A stretch of DNA of 64,000 bases from Hydrogenophilaceae bacterium (GTDB lineage Bacteria > Pseudomonadota > Gammaproteobacteria > Burkholderiales > Thiobacillaceae). Positions within the stretch are counted from its first letter, which is position 1, and each line of letters opens with the position of its first letter. This document shows, piece by piece, positions 38,987 to 48,309 of the stretch. The stretch covers positions 1-64,000 of the forward strand of contig JANJWO010000028.1 of NCBI GenBank assembly GCA_024709485.1. Direction: 5' to 3'. The position numbers and the translations under genes were made by a program. A model generated the notes under the pieces. The model was not told where the DNA came from. It saw only the letters and a list, made by a program, of their open reading frames with translations, and did not search any database.

Positions 38987-41002
38987 ATGAATTCCGTAAT
39001 AGCAGTTCTGCCCCGTGAAGTCATCAAGCGCGACGGCCGCCGTGTGGTCTTCGACGCCGGCAAGATTCGTTCGGCCATCCTGCGCGCGGGACAGGTGACC
39101 GGCGAGTTCGGCGAAGCCGAAGCCGACCTGCTGACCGCCCAGGTATCCAAGGTCCTGATTCACAGCCTGCATGGCGCGGCGCCCGACATCGAGCGCATCC
39201 AGGACGTGGTCGAGCAGACCCTGATCGCGTCCAATCATTTGCAGACCGCGCGCGCCTACATCGCCTACCGCGAATCGCACAAGAAGCTGCGCGAGGACCG
39301 CAAGACCGTGGTCGACGTGGAAGCCTCGATCAACGAATACCTGTCGCGCCAGGACTGGCGCGTCAACGCCAACGCCAATCAGGGCTACAGCTTGGGCGGG
39401 CTGATCCTCAACGTCTCCGGCAAGGTGGTGGCCAACTACTGGCTCAACCACGTCTACCCGCCGGAACTCGGCGAGGCGCACCGCGACGGCTCGCTGCACA
39501 TCCACGACCTCGACATGCTGGCCGGCTACTGCGCCGGCTGGTCGCTGCGCACCCTGCTGCACGAGGGCCTGAACGGCGTGCCGGGCAAGGTCGAGGCGGG
39601 GCCGCCCAAGCACATGTCCTCCGCGGTCGGCCAGATCGTGAACTTCCTCGGCACCTTGCAGAACGAGTGGGCCGGCGCGCAGGCCTTCTCCTCCTTCGAC
39701 ACCTACATGGCGCCCTTCATCCGCAAGGACGGCATGAGCTACGGTGAGGTGAAGCAGTGCATCCAGGAACTGATCTACAACCTCAACGTGCCCTCGCGCT
39801 GGGGCACGCAGACGCCGTTCACCAACCTCACCTTCGACTGGACCTGTCCGGAGGACTTGCGCGAGCAGGTGCCCGTCATCGCCGGCGAGGAAATGCCGTT
39901 CAGTTATGGCGAACTGCAGGCCGAGATGGACATGATCAACCGCGCCTACATCGAGGTCATGACCACGGGCGATGCCAAGGGCCGCGTGTTCACCTTCCCC
40001 ATCCCCACCTACAACATGACGCCGGATTTTCCCTGGGAGTCGGAAAACGCCGAGCGCCTGTTCGCCATGACCGCGCGCTACGGCCTGCCGTATTTCCAGA
40101 ACTTCATCAATTCGGAGATGAAGCCCAACCACATCCGCTCGATGTGCTGCCGCCTGCAGCTCGACCTGCGCGAACTGCTGAAGCGCGGCAACGGCCTGTT
40201 CGGCTCGGCCGAGCAGACCGGCTCGGTCGGCGTGGTGACGGTGAACTGCGCGCGCCTCGGCCATGAATACCAGGGCGACGAGGCCGCGCTCTACCGCCGG
40301 CTCGATGCGCTGCTCGACCTGGCGCGGAACGGCCTGGAGATCAAGCGCAAGGTCATCCAGCGCCTGATGGACGACGGCCTCTTCCCCTACACCAAGCGCT
40401 ATCTCGGCACCCTGCGCAACCACTTCTCGACCATCGGCGTCAACGGCATCAACGAGATGATCCGCAACTTCACCAGCGACGAGCACGACATCACCACGGT
40501 GACGGGGCACGAACTCGCGCTGCGCCTGCTCGATCATATCCGCGGCCGCATCGCCGGCTTCCAGGAGGAGACCGGCCACCTCTACAACCTGGAGGCGACG
40601 CCGGCCGAAGGCACCACCTACCGCTTCGCCAAGGAGGACGCCAAGCGCTATCCCGGCATCCTGCAGGCCGGCAGCGCGGATGCGCCCTACTACACCAACT
40701 CCTCGCAGCTGCCGGTGGGCTTCACCGATGATGCTTTCGAAGCGCTGGAGCGGCAGGACGACCTGCAGCGCAAGTACACCGGCGGCACGGTGCTGCATCT
40801 GTACATGTCCGAGCACATCTCCTCGACGGAGGCGTGCAAGAAGCTGGTGCGCCGCGCGCTGGAGCGCTTCCGCCTGCCCTACATCACGGTGACGCCGACT
40901 TTTTCCATTTGTCCCAAACATGGCTACCTCGCCGGCGAGCATGAGTTCTGCCCCGCGTGCGACGAGGAAGCCCTGTCGCGCAAACGCGCTGTCCCAGCCT
41001 GA
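38987..41002 (+). CDS. nrdD: Anaerobic ribonucleoside-triphosphate reductase NrdD, lacking its own glycyl radical motif
   Basis: Class III ribonucleotide reductase, making deoxyribonucleotides without oxygen. The 671-residue protein starts with an ATP-cone (VIKRDGRRVVFDAGKIRSAI), then the ten-stranded barrel with the cysteines AGYCAGWSL and RSMCCRLQLDL. The C-terminal zinc site is present (SICPKHGYLAGEHEFCPAC). It then ends within 14 residues, in DEEALSRKRAVPA, whereas NrdD normally continues through a short linker to the RVxGY glycyl radical site. That motif is instead encoded by the next ORF, in another frame with its own ribosome site. No simple frameshift restores a normal-length join. 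The gene is preceded by GGAGGTG and followed by nrdG. Confidence 0.95.
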   Translation: MNSVIAVLPREVIKRDGRRVVFDAGKIRSAILRAGQVTGEFGEAEADLLTAQVSKVLIHSLHGAAPDIERIQDVVEQTLIASNHLQTARAYIAYRESHKKLREDRKTVVDVEASINEYLSRQDWRVNANANQGYSLGGLILNVSGKVVANYWLNHVYPPELGEAHRDGSLHIHDLDMLAGYCAGWSLRTLLHEGLNGVPGKVEAGPPKHMSSAVGQIVNFLGTLQNEWAGAQAFSSFDTYMAPFIRKDGMSYGEVKQCIQELIYNLNVPSRWGTQTPFTNLTFDWTCPEDLREQVPVIAGEEMPFSYGELQAEMDMINRAYIEVMTTGDAKGRVFTFPIPTYNMTPDFPWESENAERLFAMTARYGLPYFQNFINSEMKPNHIRSMCCRLQLDLRELLKRGNGLFGSAEQTGSVGVVTVNCARLGHEYQGDEAALYRRLDALLDLARNGLEIKRKVIQRLMDDGLFPYTKRYLGTLRNHFSTIGVNGINEMIRNFTSDEHDITTVTGHELALRLLDHIRGRIAGFQEETGHLYNLEATPAEGTTYRFAKEDAKRYPGILQAGSADAPYYTNSSQLPVGFTDDAFEALERQDDLQRKYTGGTVLHLYMSEHISSTEACKKLVRRALERFRLPYITVTPTFSICPKHGYLAGEHEFCPACDEEALSRKRAVPA

Positions 41003-41018
41003 ACGAAAGGAGACCGAT

Positions 41019-41207
41019 ATGTCCGATATGTCCGTAATCACCCAAGCGCTCGACGCCACCGCCTTGAAAGAGGAAGAGCGCACCCGCTGCGAAGTGTGGA
41101 CCCGCGTGATGGGCTACCATCGCCCGGTGGCGAGCTTCAACAAGGGCAAGAAGAGCGAGCACCGCGAGCGGCAGTTCTTCGTCGAGGGGCAATGCCGCCT
41201 GGGCTGA
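41019..41207 (+). CDS. Stand-alone glycyl radical domain of NrdD (split gene)
   Basis: A 62-residue protein starting MSDMSVITQALDATALKEE and continuing RTRCEVWTRVMGYHRPVASF then NKGKKSEHRERQFF. The part from CEVWTRVMGYHRPV to FNKGKK matches the C terminus of class III NrdD, with Gly32 in RVMGY at the radical position. AAAGGAG stands five bases before the ATG, so it is translated as a separate chain, shifted +1 relative to nrdD, 16 bases after its stop. It would have to dock in the NrdD barrel and be activated by NrdG, comparable in idea to the spare-part protein GrcA for pyruvate formate-lyase. The 22 extra N-terminal residues may be the docking helix. Confidence 0.88.
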   Translation: MSDMSVITQALDATALKEEERTRCEVWTRVMGYHRPVASFNKGKKSEHRERQFFVEGQCRLG

Positions 41208-41310
41208 TGGCCGTGCCGCGCCTGCGCTGATTTCGTCAGCGCGAGGCCCGCAGCAGCGTGGCGATCCAGGGTTGATAAGGTGCAAGTTTCAAGTTGCAAG
41301 ATTCAAGGGA

Positions 41311-41359
41311 CTTGCTGGGCTTTGTTTGACTGGATTGCCACGCTGCGCTCGCAATGATC
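41311..41359. repeat. REP-like repeat unit ending in the nrdG start codon
   Basis: The stretch TTGCTGGGC...CTGGATTGCCACGCTGCGCT, then CGCAATGATCA, is nearly identical to the first unit of the 38.05 kb doublet (TTGCTGGGC...CTGGATCGCCACGCTGCGCT, CGCGATGACG). The ATG within CGCAATGATC is the first possible start of nrdG. Only one unit is present, with no inverted partner. Confidence 0.75.
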
Positions 41360-42049
41360 AACATGGATTCGCAAGCCTCCCTCAGAGTCGGCGGCCTCAC
41401 GCCGCTGTCCGCCAGCGACTGGCCGGGACAATTGTCCGCGGTGGTGTTCTGCCAGGGCTGCCCCTGGCGCTGCGGCTACTGCCACAACCCCGAACTGATC
41501 CCCGCCCAGGCCGCAGGCGAAATCGCCTGGGACGAGGTGCTGGGTTTTCTCGGGCGCCGCCAGGGCCTGCTCGACGGCGTGGTGTTCTCCGGCGGCGAGC
41601 CGACCTTGCAGGCGGGCCTGCCTGAAGCCATGCAGGCGGTGCGGGCACTCGGCTACAGGATCGGCCTGCACACCGGCGGCATGTATCCGAAGCGCCTGGC
41701 GGCGGTGCTGCCGTTCGTCGACTGGGTGGGCATGGACGTGAAGGCGCCGTTCGAGGACTACGCGCGCATCACCGGCGTGCCGCAAAGCGGGGCGCCGGTG
41801 CGGGAAAGCCTGGCCTTGCTGCTGGCGTCGGGCGTGGTTTTCGAGACCCGCACCACGGTGCATCCTCTACTGCTGTCGGATGACGAGGCCCTGGATATCG
41901 CGCGACAGCTTTCGGCATGCGGCGTGAAGCGCCATGTTGTCCAGGAATTCAGAGTCCAGGGCTGCCAGGATGCGCTATTGGTGCAAGCCAAAGCGCGGCC
42001 CCGGCCGTTTGCCGCGCTCGCCGAGGAAGTGGGCAAGCTGTTTTCCTAG
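41354..42049 (+). CDS. nrdG: Anaerobic ribonucleotide reductase-activating radical SAM protein NrdG
   Basis: Radical SAM activase of 231 residues that puts the glycyl radical on NrdD. The cluster motif is CPWRCGYC near residues 36-43, followed by NPELIP, the nucleotide-binding VFSGGEPTLQ and VGMDVKAPFEDY, typical of the TIGR02495 NrdG group. It lies 146 bases after the glycyl radical ORF, across a REP-like repeat. Start codons at 41354 and 41363 are both possible, and neither has a ribosome site. The repeat may thus have altered the original start region. Its substrate here would be the separate 62-residue chain rather than NrdD itself. Confidence 0.93.
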   Translation: MINMDSQASLRVGGLTPLSASDWPGQLSAVVFCQGCPWRCGYCHNPELIPAQAAGEIAWDEVLGFLGRRQGLLDGVVFSGGEPTLQAGLPEAMQAVRALGYRIGLHTGGMYPKRLAAVLPFVDWVGMDVKAPFEDYARITGVPQSGAPVRESLALLLASGVVFETRTTVHPLLLSDDEALDIARQLSACGVKRHVVQEFRVQGCQDALLVQAKARPRPFAALAEEVGKLFS

Positions 42050-42138
42050 GGTGTGCCGTCCCTGGCCTTTGCCGCGCATGCGTTGACGCGCAGGCGCAAG
42101 CGGCGCAGGCTTGCGCTTTGCCGTCTTGCACCGAGCCC

Positions 42139-43923
42139 ATGTCCCGCTCTTCGCGTTTCGCGTTCGCGCTCTGCCTCCTTTCCGTTTCGGTCCTGGCCGC
42201 CGCGGCCGATGGCGTGGTGTCCGCCTCGCATCCGGCCGCCGCGGCCGCCGGCGCGCGCATGCTGGCCGCAGGCGGCAACGCCGTCGATGCCGCCGCCGCG
42301 GTGCAGTTCGCGCTGAACGTGGTCGAGCCGCAGTCCTCCGGCATCGGCGGTGGCGGATTCATGATGGTCCATCTCGCCAGGACCGGCGAAACCGTCATCG
42401 TCGATTCGCGCGAGCGCGCGCCGGCAAAGGCGACTGCCGGCATGTTCGCGCCGGATGGGCTGCCCATGTCGTTCCCGCTCGCCTCGACCAGCGGCGTTTC
42501 GGTCGGCGTGCCGGGCACCGTGCGCGGCGTCGATGCCGCGCTCAAGCGCTGGGGCACGAAGAAGCTTGCCGAGACGCTCGCGCCGGCGATCGCGCTCGCC
42601 GAACGCGGATTCCGCGTCAACCGCTTCCTTGCCGCTGACATCGCCAACGACGGCGGCCGGACTCAACTCTTTCCGGAAACTGCCGCCATTTTCCGTCCCC
42701 AGGGCGTGCCGCTGGCCGAGGGCGACTGGCTGCTGCAGCCCGAACTTGCAAAGACCCTGAAGCTCATCGCCGCGAAAGGGCCGGACGCCTTCTACCGCGG
42801 CCCGCTTGCGCGCGCCATCGTCAAGGCGCAGCAGCGTGCCCGCAGCGAGCTCGGCGAAACAGGCCGGGGGCGCATGACGCTGGACGATCTCGCGCAATAC
42901 CGGGTCGCGATCCGCCAGCCGCTGATCGGCCATTACCGCGGCTGGACGCTGGCCACCATGCCGCCGCCTTCCTCCGGCGGGCTGACGCTGCTGCAGATGC
43001 TCGGCCTGCTGGAGCGCTATCCGCTCGGCGACACGGCGCAGGGCTACGGCTTTGGCAGCGCCAAAATCCTGCATCTCATGATCGAGGCGATGCGTCTCGC
43101 CTTTGCCGACCGCGCCATGTGGATCGGTGATGACGATGCCGTGCCGGTGCCGAGCCGGGGCTTGCTGCATGCGGAGTATCTCGCCGGACGCGCCGCGCTG
43201 ATCAGCCTGGACAAACGCATGGACACGCCGCAGGCCGGCGACCCGCTGCCGTGGGACAAGGCGGACGTGCGGCCTAAAGTTTCGAGCGCACGCGAGGAGA
43301 GCCCGCATACCACGCATTTTTCCATCATCGATCGCTGGGGCAACATGGTCAGCTACACCAGCACCATCGAACACACCTGGGGCTCGGGCATCACGGTGCC
43401 GGGTTACGGTTTCCTGCTCAACAACGAGCTCACCGATTTCAACTTCCTGCCGGGCGCCGATGCGGCCGCCGGCAACCCCGGCGCCAACGATGTCGCACCC
43501 GGCAAACGTCCGCGCTCGAGCATGGCGCCGACGATGCTGTTCCGGAACGGCAAGCCGCTGGCGGCCTACGGCTCCCCCGGCGGGGCCACCATCATCAATT
43601 CCGTGCTCAATGTCACGCTCGATCTCGTCGACCATGGCATGTCCTTGCAGCAGGCCATCGACGCGCCGCGCCTGTCGGTTACCCAGGCCGGCGGAAAAGT
43701 GAGCTGCGAAGGCGGGCAGGGGTTCATGCAGCCCGCCATCGGCGTGGCCGCGCAGGATGTCTTGCGCAGGCTGGGACATGAAGGGCTGGGGGCAATCGGC
43801 ACGGACGGCTGCCAGGCCAGAATCGGCTCGGTGCAGGGCGTCGGCATCGATCCCGCAAGCGGTACCGCATACGGCGCGGCGGACCGGCGCCGCGAAGGCA
43901 CGGTCATCACGATCAGGCGCTGA
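42139..43923 (+). CDS. ggt: Gamma-glutamyltranspeptidase
   Basis: Periplasmic N-terminal nucleophile hydrolase of 594 residues, cleaving glutathione and other gamma-glutamyl compounds. The ATG at 42139 gives a signal peptide (LCLLSVSVLAAAA-DG) although the frame is open upstream. Family motifs are AGGNAVDAAAAVQFALNVVEPQSSGIGGGGFMM near the start, the autocleavage/catalytic threonine in SPHTTHFS at about Thr391 that begins the small subunit, and the glycine-rich GSPGGATIINSV. Length and spacing are normal. It stands alone between nrdG and mprF. Confidence 0.95.
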   Translation: MSRSSRFAFALCLLSVSVLAAAADGVVSASHPAAAAAGARMLAAGGNAVDAAAAVQFALNVVEPQSSGIGGGGFMMVHLARTGETVIVDSRERAPAKATAGMFAPDGLPMSFPLASTSGVSVGVPGTVRGVDAALKRWGTKKLAETLAPAIALAERGFRVNRFLAADIANDGGRTQLFPETAAIFRPQGVPLAEGDWLLQPELAKTLKLIAAKGPDAFYRGPLARAIVKAQQRARSELGETGRGRMTLDDLAQYRVAIRQPLIGHYRGWTLATMPPPSSGGLTLLQMLGLLERYPLGDTAQGYGFGSAKILHLMIEAMRLAFADRAMWIGDDDAVPVPSRGLLHAEYLAGRAALISLDKRMDTPQAGDPLPWDKADVRPKVSSAREESPHTTHFSIIDRWGNMVSYTSTIEHTWGSGITVPGYGFLLNNELTDFNFLPGADAAAGNPGANDVAPGKRPRSSMAPTMLFRNGKPLAAYGSPGGATIINSVLNVTLDLVDHGMSLQQAIDAPRLSVTQAGGKVSCEGGQGFMQPAIGVAAQDVLRRLGHEGLGAIGTDGCQARIGSVQGVGIDPASGTAYGAADRRREGTVITIRR

Positions 43924-44188
43924 GGCCGGCCTGCCCCGCGCCGGGTGATTGCAAGCGAGGCCGGGCGCCGGGAAATGCTGGGAGGGGCTGGGTGCTTTTC
44001 GGCTAGGCGCGGCCATGCCGTCCCGATGTTGAATGCGCCTGCTTTTCAGTCTTTGCTGACGCCAGGCTGGCGGTGTGCGTGGGGCGGCTATGTCGTTGAT
44101 TGCTTGCCGCTCGGTTGCAAGCCCGGTTTGTGGAATGGCATGATGGCCCGCGTAGCTTTCTTGGGATATCGAACCAGGCGCCACTGAG

Positions 44189-46759
44189 ATGAGCTCACCG
44201 CAGATTGGCTTCGACAAGGATCGAATGCGCGCTTGGCTGCCGCCAACGATCGTGGCGCTGCTGTTCGCGGCCGCCGTCTGGATCTTCCATCGCGAACTGC
44301 GGGCGGTCCATTACCGGGAGCTTCGGGAGGCGCTTGGCGCACTGACGGCCGAGCACCTCCTGCTGGCACTGCTCTTCACCGCGGCCAATTACTGCGTTCT
44401 GAGCGGCTACGACCAGTTGGCGTTCCGCCACGTGGGGAGAAACATCGCGCGTTGGCGGATCGCGCTGACCGCCGCGGTCAGTTACGCGTTGAGCAACAGC
44501 ATCGGCTTCGCGGTGCTGTCCGGCACGGCGGTGCGTCACCGCTTCTACTCGCGCTGGGGTGTGCCGGCGGCCGACCTGGCGCGGATCGTCGTTTTCAATT
44601 CCGTCACCTATTGGCTCGGCCTGCTGGCACTGGCCGGCTGGAGCCTCGCCTTTCAGCCCCATGCCTACCTGGGCGGGGGCCTCGTCCAGACGGGCGTGCG
44701 AGGGCTCGGCGGTATCTGCCTGGCGCTGGCCGGCGCTTACCTGATGCTGTCGGTAGTGCGCCGGGCGCCGTTTCGCGTGCGCGGCTTCGAGATGCGCGTA
44801 CCCGGACCAGCGCTCGCGCTGGGGCAACTGCTCGTTTCGATGGCGGACTGGGCCTTGGCCGCCGCGGTGCTCCACGCCCTGCTGCCGGAAGGCGGGCCAA
44901 GCTATGGCGTGCTGCTGGGCGCCTTTCTTGCGGCGCAGGTCTTGGGGCTCGTCAGTCATGTGCCGGGCGGCCTCGGCGTGTTCGAAGGCACGATGCTGTT
45001 GATGCTGGGGCCATACTTGCCGGCCGAACGCATCATCGCGGCCCTGCTGCTGTTTCGCCTCATCTACTACCTCATCCCGCTGACGCTGGCGCTGCTGCTG
45101 TTGCTTGGCGACGAATTGCGCAACCGGCGCGCGCCACTGATGCGGCTCGGCCAGTCGCTGACGCGGGTTTCGGTGCAGCTCGCCCCCAAGGTGCTGGCGG
45201 TGTTCACTTTCATGGCGGGTGTGCTGTTGCTGATCTCGGGTGCAACGCCGGCCGAGCACGAGCGCCTGCGCTGGCTGGCGCAGGTGCTGCCGGTTGCCGT
45301 GTTCGAGGCGTCCCACTTTCTCGGCAGCCTGGTCGGCGTGGGGCTGCTGGTGCTGGCACAGGCCGTGTCACGCCGCATCCGGCTGGCCTACTACCTGGCG
45401 CTCGCGGCGCTGCTGGCTGGGATCGCGGCTTCCTTGCTCAAGGCCGCCGACTGGGAGGAAGCCTTGCTCCTGGCCTTGCTGCTGCTCGCCTTCGCGCCGA
45501 GCCGGAGCTTTTTCGACCGCCGCGCCGCGCTGTTCGACACCCGGTTCTCGCCGGGCTGGATCATGGCCATCGTGACGGCGTTTGGGGCTACCGTGTGGCT
45601 CGGCATTTTCGCTTTCCGGCATGTCGAGTATTCCAACGAGCTGTGGTGGCAGGTGGCGTTGAACCATGACGCGCCGCGCTTCATGCGTGCCAGCCTGGGC
45701 GCGGCGGTGGCGCTGCTGGGGTTCGGACTGTGGCGTCTGATGCGCCCCCCGGCACACAGCGCGGCGCTACCCACCGACGCGGCGCTTGCCGATGCCGCCC
45801 GGGTCATCGATGTCCAAACCTACACCTTGCCGCAGCTCGCCTACCTGCGCGACAAGGCGCTCCTGTTCAACAGCGACCGCACGGCATTTGTCATGTACGG
45901 CGTACACGGCCGGACCTGGGCTGCGCTGGGCGATCCGGCCGGGCCGCCATCGGCGGCCCCCGGTTTGATCCAGGCGTTCGTCGAGCTTGCCGACGACCAT
46001 GGCGGCGTGCCCGTGTTCTATCAGGTCAGGCCGTCGCAGTTGTCCATGTATGCCGAGCTCGGCATGAGCTTCGCCAAGCTCGGCGAGGAGGCGCGTGTGC
46101 CGCTGCAGGGCTTCTCGCTCGCGGGCAGCCGGCACAAGGCGCTGCGCTCGATCATGAACCGTCTGGCCAGGGAAGAGGTGAGTTTCCGGATCGTCGAAGC
46201 CGCCGAGGTTCCGGCGGTTCTTCCGCAACTCAAGGCGGTTTCGGACGATTGGCTCTCCGGGAAATCAGCCGGCGAAAAGGGCTTCTCGCTGGGGTTTTTC
46301 GACGTCGCCTACCTCTCGCGTCAGTCGATTGCGGTGATGGAGCAGGGAGGGCGCATCGTCGCCTTCGCCAACCTGTTGTGCGGAGCGTCCGCCGAGGAGC
46401 TGTCCATCGATCTGATGCGCTTCGCATCGACCGCGCCAAAGGGCGCCATGGACGGCTTGTTCGCGCACCTGTTCAGGTGGGGGCGGGAACGCGGCTATCG
46501 CTGGTTCAATCTGGGCATGGCTCCGCTCTCCGGACTTGAAGTCTCGCCGGTCTCGACCGCGTGGATGCGCCTGGGCAAGGTCATCTACCGGCACGGCGAG
46601 GCGTTCTACAACTTCGAAGGGCTGCGCGCTTACAAAGAGAAATTTCATCCGGTGTGGGAGCCGCGTTATATCGCCTATCCTGGGAAGGCCCCCCTGTTTC
46701 TCGTGCTGGCGGACATCGCCGCACTTTCGGCGGGCGGTTATTTGAGGATCTTCCGATGA
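44189..46759 (+). CDS. mprF: MprF-type phosphatidylglycerol lysyltransferase/flippase
   Basis: Bifunctional membrane protein of 856 residues. The N-terminal two thirds form about 14 helices of the flippase domain (SYALSNSIGFAVLSGTAVRHRFY and SHVPGGLGVFEGTMLLML are family hallmarks). The C-terminal DUF2156 domain (from about residue 545) transfers lysine from lysyl-tRNA to phosphatidylglycerol, with KALRSIMNRLAREEVSFRIV and RYRWFNLGMAPLSGL-like motifs visible. The product makes the membrane more positive and raises resistance to cationic peptides and acid. It overlaps acvB by four bases, the arrangement known as lpiA-acvB in rhizobia. No strong ribosome site precedes the ATG. Confidence 0.94.
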   Translation: MSSPQIGFDKDRMRAWLPPTIVALLFAAAVWIFHRELRAVHYRELREALGALTAEHLLLALLFTAANYCVLSGYDQLAFRHVGRNIARWRIALTAAVSYALSNSIGFAVLSGTAVRHRFYSRWGVPAADLARIVVFNSVTYWLGLLALAGWSLAFQPHAYLGGGLVQTGVRGLGGICLALAGAYLMLSVVRRAPFRVRGFEMRVPGPALALGQLLVSMADWALAAAVLHALLPEGGPSYGVLLGAFLAAQVLGLVSHVPGGLGVFEGTMLLMLGPYLPAERIIAALLLFRLIYYLIPLTLALLLLLGDELRNRRAPLMRLGQSLTRVSVQLAPKVLAVFTFMAGVLLLISGATPAEHERLRWLAQVLPVAVFEASHFLGSLVGVGLLVLAQAVSRRIRLAYYLALAALLAGIAASLLKAADWEEALLLALLLLAFAPSRSFFDRRAALFDTRFSPGWIMAIVTAFGATVWLGIFAFRHVEYSNELWWQVALNHDAPRFMRASLGAAVALLGFGLWRLMRPPAHSAALPTDAALADAARVIDVQTYTLPQLAYLRDKALLFNSDRTAFVMYGVHGRTWAALGDPAGPPSAAPGLIQAFVELADDHGGVPVFYQVRPSQLSMYAELGMSFAKLGEEARVPLQGFSLAGSRHKALRSIMNRLAREEVSFRIVEAAEVPAVLPQLKAVSDDWLSGKSAGEKGFSLGFFDVAYLSRQSIAVMEQGGRIVAFANLLCGASAEELSIDLMRFASTAPKGAMDGLFAHLFRWGRERGYRWFNLGMAPLSGLEVSPVSTAWMRLGKVIYRHGEAFYNFEGLRAYKEKFHPVWEPRYIAYPGKAPLFLVLADIAALSAGGYLRIFR

Positions 46760-48309
46760 ATAACGGGCAGACGAGACCGACCCTGGCACGCGCCGCCCTG
46801 CCGGCCGCCGCGGCGATCATGCTGATCGCGTTTTTATGGGCCCCCAGCGCAGTGCTCGCCGCCGGCCAATCCAGGGCGAGCGCCCAGGCGCGCGCAGACA
46901 AAGGGCCGATGCCCGGCACCGGCGGCGATGCGCCTGCGCCCGCCATTCCCGGCGAGATCAAGCTCCACTATGGGCCGTTCGGCGAGGTCACGATTTACCG
47001 GCCCGCCGCCAGCGCCGCCAGCATCGCGCTGTTCGTTTCCGGCGACGGTGGCTGGAACCTCGGCGTGGTCGACATGGCCAGGCACTTGATGAGCATGAAC
47101 GCCATCGTCGTGGGCATCGATATTCGAAACTACTTGAAGCATGTCAATACGGCGACGGCGACATGCCGCGATTTCGCCGTCGATTTCGAAAACCTGGCGC
47201 ACGAAGTCCAGCGACGACTCGAACTCCCGGACTACTTGCCGCCGGTTCTGGTCGGCTATTCCTCTGGCGCGACCCTGGTATACGCGACCGCCGTGCAGTC
47301 CCCGAAAGGCACCTTCGCCGGCGCATTGAGCCTTGGGTTCTGCCCGGACTTGGCGGTCACCCAGAAGCTGTGCAAGGGGAGCGGGCTGGACTACGAGTTC
47401 GAATTCGCGAAGGCCGGGGCGCCGCAGGCAGTCAAGGGCGTAATGTTGGCGCCCTCGAAGCGGAATGCGACACCCTGGATCGCCTTCCAGGGCGACATCG
47501 ACCAGGTCTGCGATGCAAACAAGACAAGAAGTTTCGTCGCGCAGACGGAGAACGCCAGGATCGTGTGGCTGCCGAAGGTCGGGCACGGCTTCTCGGTCGA
47601 GCGCAACTGGTTGCCTCAATTCAAGTCCGCGTACGCCGAACTGGCAAGACCTGTGGCGCCGCCGCAGCCGTTGCCTGCACTGGACAAGCTTCCGCTCGTC
47701 GCTGTGCCCGCCACAGCCAGCCCCGCGCCGGACCTGCAAGAGTTCTTCGCCGTGCTGTTGACCGGCGATGGCGGCTGGGCCGGGCTTGATCAGGATGTGT
47801 CGGCGGCGCTGGCGGCTCGCGGCATCCCCGTCGTCGGGCTCAATTCGCTCAGCTATTTCTGGCGCGCACGCACGCCGGAAGCCGCGGCTGCCGACCTCGA
47901 GCGCATCATCTCGAGCTACGGCAGGATCTGGCGGCGCCCGAAAGTGCTGCTCATCGGTTACTCCTTCGGCGCGGACGTGCTGCCATTTCTCTACACGCGT
48001 CTGCCTGAAACGGTGCGCGCCTCGGTGCGCAGCGTGAACCTGCTCGGGCCGGGCAATTGGGCCAGTTTCGAGATTCGCGTCACCGGCTGGATACCGGGCG
48101 TCGAGGGGGCCGGCCCCGCGCTCAGGCCCGAGGTCGAGCGCATGAAGGACGCATCGATACTCTGTCTCTATGGCGCGGAAGAGCGCGATTCCCCGTGTCC
48201 GGGTCTCGCGAACGCCCGGTTGCGCGCCATGGCCATCGGCGGCGGTCATCACTTCGGCGGGGACTACGAGGCGATTGCGCGATCGATCCTGGAGCATGCC
48301 GTGAGATGA
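46756..48309 (+). CDS. acvB: AcvB/VirJ-family periplasmic protein with two hydrolase-like domains
   Basis: Exported protein of 517 residues. A signal peptide ends near AVLA-AG at about residue 35. Two related VirJ-like alpha/beta hydrolase domains follow. The first has FVSGDGGWNLGVVDMARHL and VLVGYSSGATLVYA; the second has LLTGDGGWAGLDQDVSAAL, VLLIGYSFGADVLPFLYTRLP and a final GGHHFGGDYEAIARSIL. The GYSxGA nucleophile elbow and the late histidine complete a serine hydrolase triad. In Agrobacterium, AcvB hydrolyses lysyl-phosphatidylglycerol, fitting the overlapping mprF gene. The pair would set the level of lysylated lipid. Confidence 0.92.
   Translation: MNNGQTRPTLARAALPAAAAIMLIAFLWAPSAVLAAGQSRASAQARADKGPMPGTGGDAPAPAIPGEIKLHYGPFGEVTIYRPAASAASIALFVSGDGGWNLGVVDMARHLMSMNAIVVGIDIRNYLKHVNTATATCRDFAVDFENLAHEVQRRLELPDYLPPVLVGYSSGATLVYATAVQSPKGTFAGALSLGFCPDLAVTQKLCKGSGLDYEFEFAKAGAPQAVKGVMLAPSKRNATPWIAFQGDIDQVCDANKTRSFVAQTENARIVWLPKVGHGFSVERNWLPQFKSAYAELARPVAPPQPLPALDKLPLVAVPATASPAPDLQEFFAVLLTGDGGWAGLDQDVSAALAARGIPVVGLNSLSYFWRARTPEAAAADLERIISSYGRIWRRPKVLLIGYSFGADVLPFLYTRLPETVRASVRSVNLLGPGNWASFEIRVTGWIPGVEGAGPALRPEVERMKDASILCLYGAEERDSPCPGLANARLRAMAIGGGHHFGGDYEAIARSILEHAVR

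Noticed and set aside
40900-41210. A simple sequencing frameshift as the cause of the NrdD split
   Set aside because: Fusing the frames would leave a linker of roughly 40 residues between the zinc cysteines and the CEVW segment, far longer than in normal NrdD, and the small ORF has its own well-spaced ribosome site. It is kept as a test in the finding, not as the preferred reading.
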